Assembly (NCBI RefSeq): GCF_001514125.1
Contig: NZ_KQ948561.1
Span: 1 to 64,000 of the forward strand
Direction of reading: 5' to 3'
Length of the DNA stretch: 64,000 nt
Source of the DNA: Streptomyces longwoodensis
GTDB taxonomy: Bacteria > Actinomycetota > Actinomycetes > Streptomycetales > Streptomycetaceae
In this document: positions 40,170-49,036 of the stretch, in pieces
How the letters are laid out: the number at the start of each line of letters is the position of its first letter
Numbering within the stretch: position 1 is the first letter of the stretch
Made by a program: the position numbers and the translations under genes
Notes under the pieces: model-generated
Told to the model about the DNA's origin: nothing
Seen by the model: only the letters and a program-made list of their open reading frames with translations
Database searches by the model: none

Positions 40170-42680
40170 TCACCTGCGGCCGGCGACCCAGGCCGCGATC
40201 TGGCTGCGGTTGCTGAAGCCGAGCTTGCCGAGGATGCGTTCCACGTGGCCCTCGGCGGTACGGCGGGCGATCACCAGGTGGTCGGCGATCTGCTGGTTGG
40301 CGAGCCCCTGGGCGACGAGTTCGGCGACCTGCGCCTCGCGGCGGGTGAGCCGGACGCCCTCGGGGGCACGCGCGCCGGACGGCCGGCCGGCGGAGGGGCG
40401 CGGGCCGGGCGGACGGGGGGTGGGGACGGGGTGCGCGGGGGTGAGCTCTGCCGAGTCGGGTTGCTCGGGGCCGAGTTGTGCCACGCCGGGGTGCACGGGG
40501 TCGAGGAGGGCGGGAGCGGTCAGGGCGGGTGCGGGCGCCGCATCGTGGGCGGCGGTGGCCGTCCGGGCGGCCGGGTCCGTCCCGGCGGGGCCGGTGTCCA
40601 GTGCCTGCTCGACCGCCGCCGCGAGGGGCAGGGCGGCCCCGCGCGCGTACGCCCGCCGGTACGCGGCCCGGCCCAGTGCCCCGGCCGCGTACCGCTCGCT
40701 GTCCCGGCGCGGGCCGGTCAGGTCGGCGGAGCCCCACCGGTCGGGGTCGACGTCCGCCCACACCCGGTCGGCGACGCCCAGCAGGACGGCGGCGCGCTCC
40801 GGTTCGGCGCGCCCGGCGGCGACGCGGGCGAGGAGGTCCAGGGTGAGGCCGATGCCGACCACGTCGTGCACGGCGTGCTTCAGGCGCAGTGCCTCGCGCC
40901 CGTGCCGCTCGGCCCGGGCCCAGTCCGCGCGGACGGTGTGGGCGAGGGCCAGCATCCGTTCGACGTAGGACAGCACCCACTGCTCGCCGTGCTCGGCGCA
41001 CGTGCGGCGGGTCTCCTCGCAGACCGCGATGGCCTGGTCGGCCTCGCCGAGGAAGGCCAGCGCGCAGGCGAGTTCGACCCGGTCGAGCCCGGCCATGCTG
41101 AGGTGCTGGCCGGGGACGCGGCCGCGGGCCACGCCGGTGCGGAAGTGGTCGAGGGCGCCCCGGACGTCCCCGGCGAACAGCCGGGTGACGCCGACGACGT
41201 ACTCGGCGTGCGCGGCCTCGGCCTCGTCGCCGAGGGCGCGGGCCAGGTCCCGGGCCTCCTCGGCGCGGCGGCGGCCCCGGGTGAGGTCCTCGGGGCAGCC
41301 GGCGAGCAGGCCGGAGGCCCACAGGGCGCGGGCGCGCTCGGGGGTGGGCTCGGGGTTGGCGTCCAGCGCGCGGTCGAGCCAGTAGCGGCCCTCGCGGGGG
41401 GCGCCGCAGGCGTGCCAGTGGAACCACAGGGTGCCCGCGAGGCGCAGCGCGGCCGGTTCCTCGCCGGGGGTGCCGAGGCTGTGGTCGAGGGCGGCCCGCA
41501 GGTTGTCGCGGTCGGCGCGCAGCCGGGCGACGACGGCGCTCTGGCCGGGTCCGAACCAGGCGCGCTCGCAGGCGTCGGCGCGCCGCTGCATCCAGTCCCG
41601 CTGCCGGTCGCGGGCGGCGCGCTCCTCGCCGGGGCGGGCCCGCAGCCGTTCCAGGCCGTAGTCGCGCAGGGTGTCCAGGAGCCGGTAGCGCGCCCCGTCG
41701 GGTCCGCCCTCGCGGCACAGCACGGACTTGTCGACGAGTCCGGCGACGGCCTCCAGGACGTCCCCGGGGGGTGCCTCGCCGTCGCCGCCCACCGCTTCGG
41801 CGGTCTCCAGGTCGAAGGAACCGGCCAGCACGGACAGCCGGGCCCACACGGTCTGCTCCTGGGGGGTGCACAGGTCGTGGCTCCAGTCGACGGCGGCCCG
41901 CAGGGTCCGGTGCCGGGGCAGGACGGCGGGGCTGCCGGCGGACAGCAGCCGGTAGCGGTCGTCGAGGCGGTCCAGGAGCTGCTCGACGCCGAGGACGCGC
42001 AGGCGGACGGCGGCCAGTTCGATGGCGAGGGGCAGTCCGTCCAGGCGCCGGCACAGCCGGGCCACGGACGCCCGGTTGGCGGGGGTCAGCCGGAAGCCGG
42101 GGACGACGGCGGCCGCGCGGTCGGCGAACAGGGCGAGCGCCGGGTGTCCCGCGGCGTCGCCGAGGTCGCCGTCGGGATCGGGCACGGCCAACGGCCGCAC
42201 GTCCATGAGGTGTTCCTCGGTCAGCCCGAGCCGGTGCCGGCTGGTGGCGAGGACGCGCACGCCGGTGGTGCCGCGCAGCAGGGCGCCGGCGAGGTCGGCG
42301 CAGGCGGCCGGCAGGTGCTCGCAGTTGTCGACGACGAGGAGCAGCCGGCGGTCCCGTACGCGCTCCACCAGGGCGTCCAGCGCGGGCCGTTCGGAGCGGT
42401 CGTGCAGACCGAGGGCGTCGGCGGCGGCGAGCGGGACGAGGGCGGGGTCGTGCAGGCCGGAGAGGTGGACGAAGCGCACGCCGTCGGGGAAGGCGCGGGC
42501 GACGCGGGCGGCGATCCGACCGGCCAGGCGGGTCTTGCCGACGCCGCCGGGCCCGGTGAGGGTGACCAGCCGGGCCCGGGCCAGCAGCTCGCGGGCCTCG
42601 GCGAGTTCGGCCCGCCGGTCGACGAAGCTGGTGGTCTCCACCGGCAGGTGCGCGTCACGACGTGGCGCTGATCCGCCCAT
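40170..42680 (-). CDS. LuxR-family ATPase regulator
   Basis: An 836-residue signal-transduction ATPase (STAND/LAL-like). Walker A GPGGVGKTR (about residues 44-52), Walker B RLLLVVDNCEHL, an arginine-finger region (RVLATSRHRLGL), then a TPR-like helical region (about 380-670), a Pro/Ala-rich linker (about 695-765) and a C-terminal LuxR HTH (LTRREAQVAELVAQGLANQQIADHLVIARRTAEGHVERILGKLGFSNRSQIAAWV). It is large for a pathway regulator but no biosynthetic cluster is near. The immediate neighbours are MEDS and HATPase regulators, so it may be their transcriptional output. Confidence 0.92.
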   Translation of the reverse strand: MGGSAPRRDAHLPVETTSFVDRRAELAEARELLARARLVTLTGPGGVGKTRLAGRIAARVARAFPDGVRFVHLSGLHDPALVPLAAADALGLHDRSERPALDALVERVRDRRLLLVVDNCEHLPAACADLAGALLRGTTGVRVLATSRHRLGLTEEHLMDVRPLAVPDPDGDLGDAAGHPALALFADRAAAVVPGFRLTPANRASVARLCRRLDGLPLAIELAAVRLRVLGVEQLLDRLDDRYRLLSAGSPAVLPRHRTLRAAVDWSHDLCTPQEQTVWARLSVLAGSFDLETAEAVGGDGEAPPGDVLEAVAGLVDKSVLCREGGPDGARYRLLDTLRDYGLERLRARPGEERAARDRQRDWMQRRADACERAWFGPGQSAVVARLRADRDNLRAALDHSLGTPGEEPAALRLAGTLWFHWHACGAPREGRYWLDRALDANPEPTPERARALWASGLLAGCPEDLTRGRRRAEEARDLARALGDEAEAAHAEYVVGVTRLFAGDVRGALDHFRTGVARGRVPGQHLSMAGLDRVELACALAFLGEADQAIAVCEETRRTCAEHGEQWVLSYVERMLALAHTVRADWARAERHGREALRLKHAVHDVVGIGLTLDLLARVAAGRAEPERAAVLLGVADRVWADVDPDRWGSADLTGPRRDSERYAAGALGRAAYRRAYARGAALPLAAAVEQALDTGPAGTDPAARTATAAHDAAPAPALTAPALLDPVHPGVAQLGPEQPDSAELTPAHPVPTPRPPGPRPSAGRPSGARAPEGVRLTRREAQVAELVAQGLANQQIADHLVIARRTAEGHVERILGKLGFSNRSQIAAWVAGRR

Positions 42681-42998
42681 GCTCAGCCCGTCCTCGGGGG
42701 TGGGGTGGGGGTGGGTGCGGTGTGGGGGGCTTCACCCTCTCCCGGACGGTGCGGGGATGCACGTCCGGCTCACACCCCCGGGTGTTCTTCGGCCGGGAAC
42801 CGTCCGGGGGTCCCGGGTCCCCGTACACTGCCCCGCCCGGTGCGGCTCCTTCCAGCCGATGACCCACCCGCGCTTGACCTGACCATGACATGGCCGGACG
42901 ATGAGCGGGACCCGCACGAGGACCCGCACAAGGGACCCGCACACCCCGCACCCCCCTGCACGTCGCACGAACAACCCCACCTCCCACAAGGAGACTTC
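42681..42998. other. intergenic region between LuxR and carboxypeptidase genes
   Basis: A 318-bp divergent promoter region with no gene. GACCCGCAC occurs three times (42909-42917, 42921-42929, 42934-42942), just upstream of the carboxypeptidase ribosome site CACAAGGAGAC. A -10-like TACACT lies at 42824-42829. I cannot assign a regulator. Confidence 0.55.
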
Positions 42999-44345
42999 AT
43001 GCGACTCCGGCTCCGCGGCAGACGCACTGCCGCCCTCGCGGCGCTCATGTCCCTCGCCCTCGCGGCCCCGGTCTCGGCGACCGTGTCGGCGACGGCGGCC
43101 TCGGGACGCGCACCCGCGCCCACCGCCGACGACGTACGGCAGTACGAGATCCACGTCGGCCACAACACCCCCGTCACCCGGACCGCGATCGCCGCGGCCG
43201 GGGTGAGCGTCGACGAGGCCGACGAGGAGACCGTGGTGGTCTCCGGACGCGCCGACCAGGCCCGGGCGCTGCGCCGGCTCGGCTACGACGTGACCCCCGT
43301 GACACCCGTGGGCTCCGCGCCCGACCGGACGGACGCGGGCGGGACGCGGCTGTACGACTTCCCGTCGGCCGACTCCCGGTACCACAACTACGCCGAGATG
43401 ACCGCGCAGATCGAGCAGGCGGTCGCCGCCCACCCCGGCATCATGAGCAAGCGCGTGATCGGCCGCTCCTACCAGGGCCGTGACATCGTCGCCGTCAAGA
43501 TCAGCGACAACGTGGCGACGGACGAGGCCGAGCCCGAGGTGCTGTTCACCCACCACCAGCACGCCCGTGAACACCTGACGGTGGAGATGGCGCTGTACCT
43601 GATCCGCGAGTTCGGCACCGGCTACGGCACCGATCCGCGCATCACCGCCATGGTCGACGGCCGCGAGATCTGGATCGTCCCCGACCTCAACCCGGACGGC
43701 GGCGAGTACGACATCGCGACCGGCTCCTACCGCTCCTGGCGCAAGAACCGGCAGCCCAACTCGGGCTCCTCGTACGTCGGCACGGACCTCAACCGCAACT
43801 GGAACCACCGCTGGGGCTGCTGCGGCGGCTCCTCCGGCTCCACCTCGTCCGAGACCTACCGCGGCGCGTCCGCCGAGTCGGCGCCCGAGGTGAAGGTGGT
43901 CGCCGACTTCGTGCGCAGCCGGATCGTCGGGGGCAAGCAGCAGATCACGGCCGGGATCGACTTCCACACCTACAGCGAACTGGTGCTGTGGCCCTTCGGG
44001 TACACCTACTCCGACACCACGACCGGGATGACGGCCGACGACAACGCGGCGTTCAAGGCCGTCGGGCAGAAGATGGCCGCGAGCAACGGCTACACCCCGG
44101 AGCAGTCGAGCGACCTGTACATCACCGACGGGTCCATCGACGACTACCTCTGGGGCACGCAGAAGATCTTCTCGTACACCTTCGAGATGTACCCGACGTC
44201 GAGTTCCGGCGGCGGCTTCTACCCGCCCGACGAGGTGATCGAGCGGGAGACGGCGCGCAACCGGGACGCGGTGCTGCAACTGCTGGAGAACGCCGACTGC
44301 ATGTACCGGTCCATCGGCAAGGCCCAGCAGTACTGCGGCCGGTAG
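42999..44345 (+). CDS. secreted M14 zinc carboxypeptidase
   Basis: A 448-residue exported metallopeptidase. Signal-like hydrophobic region at residues 8-30, then a propeptide of about 90 residues and the M14 catalytic domain. Zinc ligands His188 and Glu191 (HQHARE) and His323 (GIDFHTYSE), substrate motif DLNRNW (263-268), catalytic Glu396 in YTFEMYP. Cys-rich WGCCGG and C-terminal Cys suggest disulfides. It removes C-terminal residues of peptides outside the cell. ATG 42999 follows AAGGAG. Single gene unit with divergent LuxR regulator upstream. Confidence 0.95.
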   Translation: MRLRLRGRRTAALAALMSLALAAPVSATVSATAASGRAPAPTADDVRQYEIHVGHNTPVTRTAIAAAGVSVDEADEETVVVSGRADQARALRRLGYDVTPVTPVGSAPDRTDAGGTRLYDFPSADSRYHNYAEMTAQIEQAVAAHPGIMSKRVIGRSYQGRDIVAVKISDNVATDEAEPEVLFTHHQHAREHLTVEMALYLIREFGTGYGTDPRITAMVDGREIWIVPDLNPDGGEYDIATGSYRSWRKNRQPNSGSSYVGTDLNRNWNHRWGCCGGSSGSTSSETYRGASAESAPEVKVVADFVRSRIVGGKQQITAGIDFHTYSELVLWPFGYTYSDTTTGMTADDNAAFKAVGQKMAASNGYTPEQSSDLYITDGSIDDYLWGTQKIFSYTFEMYPTSSSGGGFYPPDEVIERETARNRDAVLQLLENADCMYRSIGKAQQYCGR

Positions 44346-44361
44346 GGCTCCCGGCCGCGGG

Positions 44362-45006
44362 CTACTCGGCCTCGAAGTAGGCGTCGAGGACCGCGTCCAG
44401 CTGCTCTTCCCACTGCTTGAAGTCCGACCTGGCCTTCGCCTCGATCTCGATCGGGTACCAGCGGCTGTCGGGCGTGTGGACCGTGACGGTGAACCGCTTG
44501 CCGAAGCGGGCGGTCTCCGTCTCCACGGCGCCGATCTCGTCCCAGCGGAACTCGCAGCCCTGGTCGTCGAGGGCCAGCCGGACGCCCCGGCGGTCGGCGA
44601 CGATCCGGGCGCGCCGGTCGGCGGCCTCGAACACCGGGCCGTCGGCGGCGGGTTCGGCATCGTCGTCGGCCACCTCGGCGTCGTCGGCCGCGGCGGTCAC
44701 GCCGGACTCCGTCCCGTCGGGGCCGCCGGTCGCGACGGCCGCGCCGGTGGCCCCGGACCCGGCCGTCCCCGCGGCGCCCGGGGCCTTCCCGCTCGCCCCG
44801 GCGTCGACGGGGGCCGCGGCCGACGCCTCGGCCGTGCCGTCGGGCCCGGCCTCCTCCGGGCGGGCGTCCTCCGGCTGTTCACCGGCCGGGGCGGTGAGCC
44901 CGGGGATGAAGGCCGGGTCGAAACCGGCGCCCGTCACGGGCTCGGCCTTCAGGGGCTGGCTGCTCGAACCTCTGCGCTGCTCCACAGCGGGCAGTATGGT
45001 CGACAT
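44362..45006 (-). CDS. Ala/Glu-rich protein with a PH-like domain
   Basis: A 214-residue protein. Residues 1-125 are disordered and rich in Ala/Gly/Glu/Asp. The C-terminal 85 residues (RRARIVADRRGVRLALDDQGCEFRWDEIGAVE through SDFKQWEEQLDAVLDAYFEAE) form a small PH/GRAM-like domain, similar in style to that of the Pro-rich protein at 34.8 kb. ATG 45006 is favoured over one 15 nt upstream. Convergent with the carboxypeptidase gene (16 nt between stops). Function unknown. Confidence 0.75.
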   Translation of the reverse strand: MSTILPAVEQRRGSSSQPLKAEPVTGAGFDPAFIPGLTAPAGEQPEDARPEEAGPDGTAEASAAAPVDAGASGKAPGAAGTAGSGATGAAVATGGPDGTESGVTAAADDAEVADDDAEPAADGPVFEAADRRARIVADRRGVRLALDDQGCEFRWDEIGAVETETARFGKRFTVTVHTPDSRWYPIEIEAKARSDFKQWEEQLDAVLDAYFEAE

Positions 45007-45066
45007 TCCTGTGCCGTACACAGCCAGCCCCGACTTCGTTATCAGACTCCTACACGAAGCGCCCGG

Positions 45067-46545
45067 TCACACCACGAGGCTGACGGCCGCGGCCACCACG
45101 AACCCGGCGACCGACAGCACGCTCTCCAGCACCGTCCAGGTCTTGAGGGTGTCCCGCTCGCTGATGCCGAAGTACTTGGCCACCATCCAGAACCCGCCGT
45201 CGTTGACGTGCGAGGCGAAGATGGAGCCCGCGGAGATGGCCATGATGACCAGGGCCGTGAAGGCCTGCGAGTGGTGGCCCTCCGCCAGCAGCGGCGCCAC
45301 GATGCCGGCCGTGGTGACGATCGCGACCGTCGCCGAGCCCTGGGCGACCCGCAGCACCAGGGAGATCAGGTAGGACAGGACGATCACCGGCAGGCCGACG
45401 TCGTGGAAGGTGTCGGACAGGGCCTGCGCCACCCCGCTCGCCTTCAGCACGGCGCCGAAGACGCCGCCCGCGCCGACGACCAGCAGGATGTTGCCGATCG
45501 GCTTCAACGACGCCGTGGACACCGTCTCCAGGGACTTGCGGGACCAGCCGCGCCGGATGCCCAGCAGGTAGTAGGCCAGCAGCAGGGCGAGGGTCAGGGC
45601 GACGAAGGGGTGCCCGAAGAACTCGATCACCGAGCGGCCCGTGGAGGGGTCGAGCGCGATCGAGGAGAACGTCGCGGCGAGGATGAGCACCAGCGGCGTA
45701 CCGATGATGGCGAGGACCGTGCCGAGGGGCACCGGCGCCTCGCGGGGCTCCACCCCGGAGGCCCGCTGCTCGTCCAGGACGGCCTGCTTGGCGTCCGCCG
45801 CGGCCTCCACCATGTCCTGCGGTACGGCGACGAAGATGCGGCGCCCGATCCAGGCGGACCAGGCCCAGGCGGCCAGCACGGCGGGGATGCCGCAGACGAC
45901 GCCCATCAGGATGACCCAGCCGAGGTCGACGTGCAGCAGTCCGGCGGCGGCCACGGGGCCGGGGTGCGGGGGCAGGAAGGCGTGGGTCATCGACAGGCCC
46001 GCGAGCAGCGGCAGGCAGTACAGCAGGATCGACTTGCCGCCGCGCTTGGCGGCCGCGTAGACGATCGGCGCGAGGACGAAGATGCCGACGTCGAAGAAGA
46101 CCGGGATGCCGAAGATGAGGCCGGTCAGGCCCATGGCGAGCGGGGCGCGCCGTTCGCCGAACAGGGCGAGCAGCCGGGAGGCCAGCACCTCGGCGCCGCC
46201 GCTGACTTCGAGGACCGCGCCGAGCATGGTGCCCAGTCCGATGATGACGGCGACGTGGCCCAGGATGCCGCCCATGCCGGACTCGATGGTGGAGACGGCG
46301 TCCGAGCGCTGCACGGTGCCGAAGAGCTCGGTCACCGACAGGCCGGCCAGCAGGCCGACGGCTATGGAGACGGCGAGCAGCGCGACGAACGGCTGGAGCC
46401 TGACCTTGATGATCAGGAACAGCAGCAGCGCGATGCCGAGGGCGGCGACGGTGAGCAGTCCGGGGGTGCCGTCGAGGAGCAGGAGCAGGCCACCGGTGTG
46501 CGGTGGCGTCGCGGCGGGGGCGGGCGAGGCGAGCGGGAGGGACAT
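45067..46545 (-). CDS. GntP-family permease, candidate D-serine/D-gluconate carrier
   Basis: A 492-residue permease with about 12-14 helices. GntP hallmarks: VAVIIGLGTMLGAVLEVSGGA, FGIPVFFDVGIFVLAPIV, SMTHAFLPPHPGPVAAA, GGFWMVAKYFGIS. The family includes gluconate permeases and the D-serine permease DsdX. The neighbours (RidA, D-serine dehydratase-like enzyme, D-aminoacylase) make a D-amino acid the more likely substrate here, but gluconate cannot be excluded. ATG 46545 follows AGAGGACC. Downstream of ridA on the same strand with a 133-nt gap. Confidence 0.9.
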   Translation of the reverse strand: MSLPLASPAPAATPPHTGGLLLLLDGTPGLLTVAALGIALLLFLIIKVRLQPFVALLAVSIAVGLLAGLSVTELFGTVQRSDAVSTIESGMGGILGHVAVIIGLGTMLGAVLEVSGGAEVLASRLLALFGERRAPLAMGLTGLIFGIPVFFDVGIFVLAPIVYAAAKRGGKSILLYCLPLLAGLSMTHAFLPPHPGPVAAAGLLHVDLGWVILMGVVCGIPAVLAAWAWSAWIGRRIFVAVPQDMVEAAADAKQAVLDEQRASGVEPREAPVPLGTVLAIIGTPLVLILAATFSSIALDPSTGRSVIEFFGHPFVALTLALLLAYYLLGIRRGWSRKSLETVSTASLKPIGNILLVVGAGGVFGAVLKASGVAQALSDTFHDVGLPVIVLSYLISLVLRVAQGSATVAIVTTAGIVAPLLAEGHHSQAFTALVIMAISAGSIFASHVNDGGFWMVAKYFGISERDTLKTWTVLESVLSVAGFVVAAAVSLVV

Positions 46546-46678
46546 ACGGGGGTCCTCTGCGTGACTGGGGTAAGTGCATGGAGCTTTCGGGCAGGGGGCA
46601 TCGCGGCGCGGCGCCCCGGGCGGGGGCACCGCGCCGTCGTACAGCGGGGAAGGGGGGTGGGGAAGGCGGACCGGTGGC

Positions 46679-47089
46679 TCAGCCGAGGACGGCGAGCGCG
46701 TCGATCTCGATGAGGAGGCCGGCGGGCAGACCGACGTAGACGGTCGTGCGGGCGGCGGGCGGCTGGGTGAGGCCCTGCTCCTCGAAGTAGGCGTTGTAGA
46801 GCGCGTTCATCTCGGCGAAGTGGTCCACGTCGGTCAGGTAGACGCGGATCATCATCACGTCGTCCCAGCTCGCGCCGCCCTCCTCGAGGATCGCCTTGAC
46901 GTTGGCGAGGGTCTGGAGGGTCTGCTCGCGCAGGGTGGGGCCGGCCGGGGTCGGGGCCTTGCCCTCCTCGGCCGGCAGGAAGCCGACCTGGCCGGCGACC
47001 TGGAGGATGTTGCCCTTGCGCACCCCGTGCGAGAACTTCGCCGGCGGGGTGGTGTGGGTCGCGGGGGTCAGCGCGGTCTTCTCGGTCAT
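46679..47089 (-). CDS. ridA: RidA-family enamine/imine deaminase
   Basis: A 136-residue YjgF/YER057c/UK114 protein. Key Arg in ARTTVYVGLPAG, with GQVGFLP and the C-terminal Glu in LLIEIDALAV. RidA hydrolyses 2-aminoacrylate, the reactive enamine released by PLP-dependent serine/threonine dehydratases, to the keto acid. Its ATG overlaps the iclR stop (ATGA). Presence beside a D-serine dehydratase-like gene is consistent with enamine clearance. Confidence 0.94.
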   Translation of the reverse strand: MTEKTALTPATHTTPPAKFSHGVRKGNILQVAGQVGFLPAEEGKAPTPAGPTLREQTLQTLANVKAILEEGGASWDDVMMIRVYLTDVDHFAEMNALYNAYFEEQGLTQPPAARTTVYVGLPAGLLIEIDALAVLG

Positions 47090-47847
47090 GCGGGGTCCTT
47101 TACTGGCGTTCTTCCGGAGTACTCGCCGCTGATGGCGTCCGCGGTGCGGCGGACCAGCGGCAGCAGGGCGAGAAGTTCGTCGGAGGTGACGACGACGTTC
47201 GGCGCGGAGACCGACATCGCGGCGACCACCCGGCCGTCCGCGCCGCGGACGGGGGCGGCGACGCAGTTGATGGACTCCTCATGGCCGCCGAGGTCGGTGG
47301 CCCAGCCCTGTTCGCGCACCTTGGCGAGCTCCCGGAGGAACGCGTCGGCGTTCGGCGTCGAACGGGCCGTGTAGAGGGGGTAGTCGAGCTTCTCGGCGAC
47401 CGCGCGCCGCTCGGGCTCGGGCAGGTCGGCGAGGAGCAGCTTGGCGACGGCGGCGACCGTGATGGCGACGGGCTTGCCGATCCGGGAGTACATGCGCACC
47501 GGGTAGCGGCTGTCGACCTTGTCGATGTAGAGCACCTCGCCCTCCTCGTGCACGGCGAGGTGGACGGTGTGCCCGCAGGTCTCGTTCAGGCGGACCAGGT
47601 GCGGGTGGGCGATCTCGCGGATGTCGAGGTTCTCCATCGCCTCCTGGGCGAGGGCGAAGAGACGGGCGCCCAGGCGGTAGCGCTGGTCGGACTGGCGGTA
47701 GACGAAGCCGTGTTCGTGCAGGGTGCGCAGCAGGCGCAGCGCCGTGGACTTGTGGACGCCGAGGCGGTCGGCGACCTGTCCGAGGTCGGCGGGGCCCTCG
47801 GCGAGCAGCGGCAGGATGCTCAGTGCGCGGTCGACGGTCTGGCTCAT
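47086..47847 (-). CDS. IclR-family transcriptional regulator
   Basis: A 253-residue regulator. N-terminal winged helix (residues 3-60, DLGQVADRLGVHKSTALRLLRTLHEHGFV) and a C-terminal GAF-like effector domain (HTVHLAVHEEGEVLYIDKVDS, GKPVAITVAAVAKLLLADL, GHEESINCVAAPVRG). It overlaps the kinase gene at its start and ridA at its stop, so the three are tightly coupled. The likely operator is the pair of GCAA/TTGC repeats in the divergent promoter region at 48990-49014. Expected to respond to a pathway intermediate. Confidence 0.94.
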   Translation of the reverse strand: MSQTVDRALSILPLLAEGPADLGQVADRLGVHKSTALRLLRTLHEHGFVYRQSDQRYRLGARLFALAQEAMENLDIREIAHPHLVRLNETCGHTVHLAVHEEGEVLYIDKVDSRYPVRMYSRIGKPVAITVAAVAKLLLADLPEPERRAVAEKLDYPLYTARSTPNADAFLRELAKVREQGWATDLGGHEESINCVAAPVRGADGRVVAAMSVSAPNVVVTSDELLALLPLVRRTADAISGEYSGRTPVKDPA

Positions 47848-48905
47848 GGGGTGGCTCCCTCCTCCTCGGCCTGCTCGGCGTGCGTCCAGCCGGGGCCGAG
47901 TCGAAGTGTCCCCCATGCCGCGTCGTCGACGGCGGCGAGCCGGTCGGCGTGGGCGCGGGAGGGCGGCGCGGCGAGGTCGCCGGGGGTGGTGAGGGCGGCG
48001 GCGGCCCAGAGGTGGCCGTGGCGCAGGCGGGCGTGCGGGGGCAGGCCCCGCAAGGTCGCGTGCAGGAAGCCGGCGGCGAAGGCGTCGCCGGCGCCGGTGG
48101 TGGCCGTGACATCGACGTGGAGGGCCGGGACGCTGGTGGCCGGCGCGGCGTCCGGCAGGACCGTGGCGCCCCGCTCGCCGTGCTTCACCACGAGGGTGGC
48201 CGGTTCCGGCAGCAGGGCGCGGATCGCCCGCGGGCCGCCGGTGACGCCCCAGGCCTGCTCGGCCTCGTCCTCGCCCACGAAGACGAGGTCCGCGGCCCGG
48301 GCCAGCTCCAGCAGGACGCCTGGCCCCGCGGGCGACCGCCACAGCCCCGGCCGGTGGTTGACGTCGAACGACACCAGCGGCCGCCCCGGTCCGGGCGCCG
48401 TCAGCGCGTGCAGCAGCTCCCGGCAGCCGTCGGACAGCGCAGCGGTGATCCCCGACAGGTGCAGGACCCGGCCGGCGCGGGCGGCCGCGAGGTCCACCGT
48501 GGCCGGGGACATCGCGGAGGCCGCCGAGCCGGCCCGGTAGTAGGCCACCTCGTGGGCGTCGGTGCCGCGCTCCCCGGCGGTGCGGAAATAGACGCCGGTC
48601 GGGCGGTCCGGGTCCCGCTGGACGCGGGTGACGTCGACGCCGTGGGCGCCGATCGTCTCCACCAGGTGGTCGCCGAAGCCGTCGGTGCCGACCCGGCTGA
48701 CCCAGCGCACGCGGTGCCCGGCGGCGGCCAGCATGCAGGCGACGTTGGACTCGGCACCGCCGATGGCCCGGTCGAAGGAGGGGACGTCGGCGAGGCGGCC
48801 GGGCCGGGTGGGCAGGAACGTGACCATGGACTCGCCGAGCGCCACCACGTCGAGGGCGCGGGCGCCGTCGTCGCCGGGTGCGTGACGGGGGGCCGGGGTG
48901 GTCAC
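47844..48905 (-). CDS. PfkB-family sugar kinase (KDG kinase-like)
   Basis: A 353-residue ribokinase-fold kinase. N-terminal ALGESMVTFLPTRPGRL and AIGGAESNVACMLAAAG, substrate loop, and C-terminal anion hole/catalytic base TATTGAGDAFAAGFLH. The family phosphorylates sugars such as 2-keto-3-deoxygluconate. GTG 48905 follows AAGGAGCC; the frame extends upstream but the divergent gene's operator lies there. First gene of the kinase-iclR-ridA(-gntP) unit. A sugar kinase among D-amino-acid genes is unusual; the substrate might be an amino-sugar-derived ketosugar acid. Confidence 0.92.
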   Translation of the reverse strand: MTTPAPRHAPGDDGARALDVVALGESMVTFLPTRPGRLADVPSFDRAIGGAESNVACMLAAAGHRVRWVSRVGTDGFGDHLVETIGAHGVDVTRVQRDPDRPTGVYFRTAGERGTDAHEVAYYRAGSAASAMSPATVDLAAARAGRVLHLSGITAALSDGCRELLHALTAPGPGRPLVSFDVNHRPGLWRSPAGPGVLLELARAADLVFVGEDEAEQAWGVTGGPRAIRALLPEPATLVVKHGERGATVLPDAAPATSVPALHVDVTATTGAGDAFAAGFLHATLRGLPPHARLRHGHLWAAAALTTPGDLAAPPSRAHADRLAAVDDAAWGTLRLGPGWTHAEQAEEEGATP

Positions 48906-48989
48906 GATGGTCGTGGCTCCTTCGGTGGGCGGCGGCCGGTTCGTTGACCCGGCGTTGGCCGAGATGTTAGACAGCGGTGAGCGACATAC

Positions 48990-49014
48990 GCAATGAACGT
49001 TGCACCTTGCGCAA
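48990..49014. promoter_or_regulatory. candidate IclR operator in the divergent promoter
   Basis: GCAATGAACGTTGC (48990-49003) has inverted ends GCAA/TTGC, and TTGCGCAA (49007-49014) is a perfect 8-bp palindrome. They lie between the divergent kinase and dehydratase genes, so one regulator could control both directions. Identity of the binder (IclR, encoded next) is inferred. Confidence 0.6.
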
Positions 49015-49036
49015 CGCAACTGATCAGGGAGGCTCT

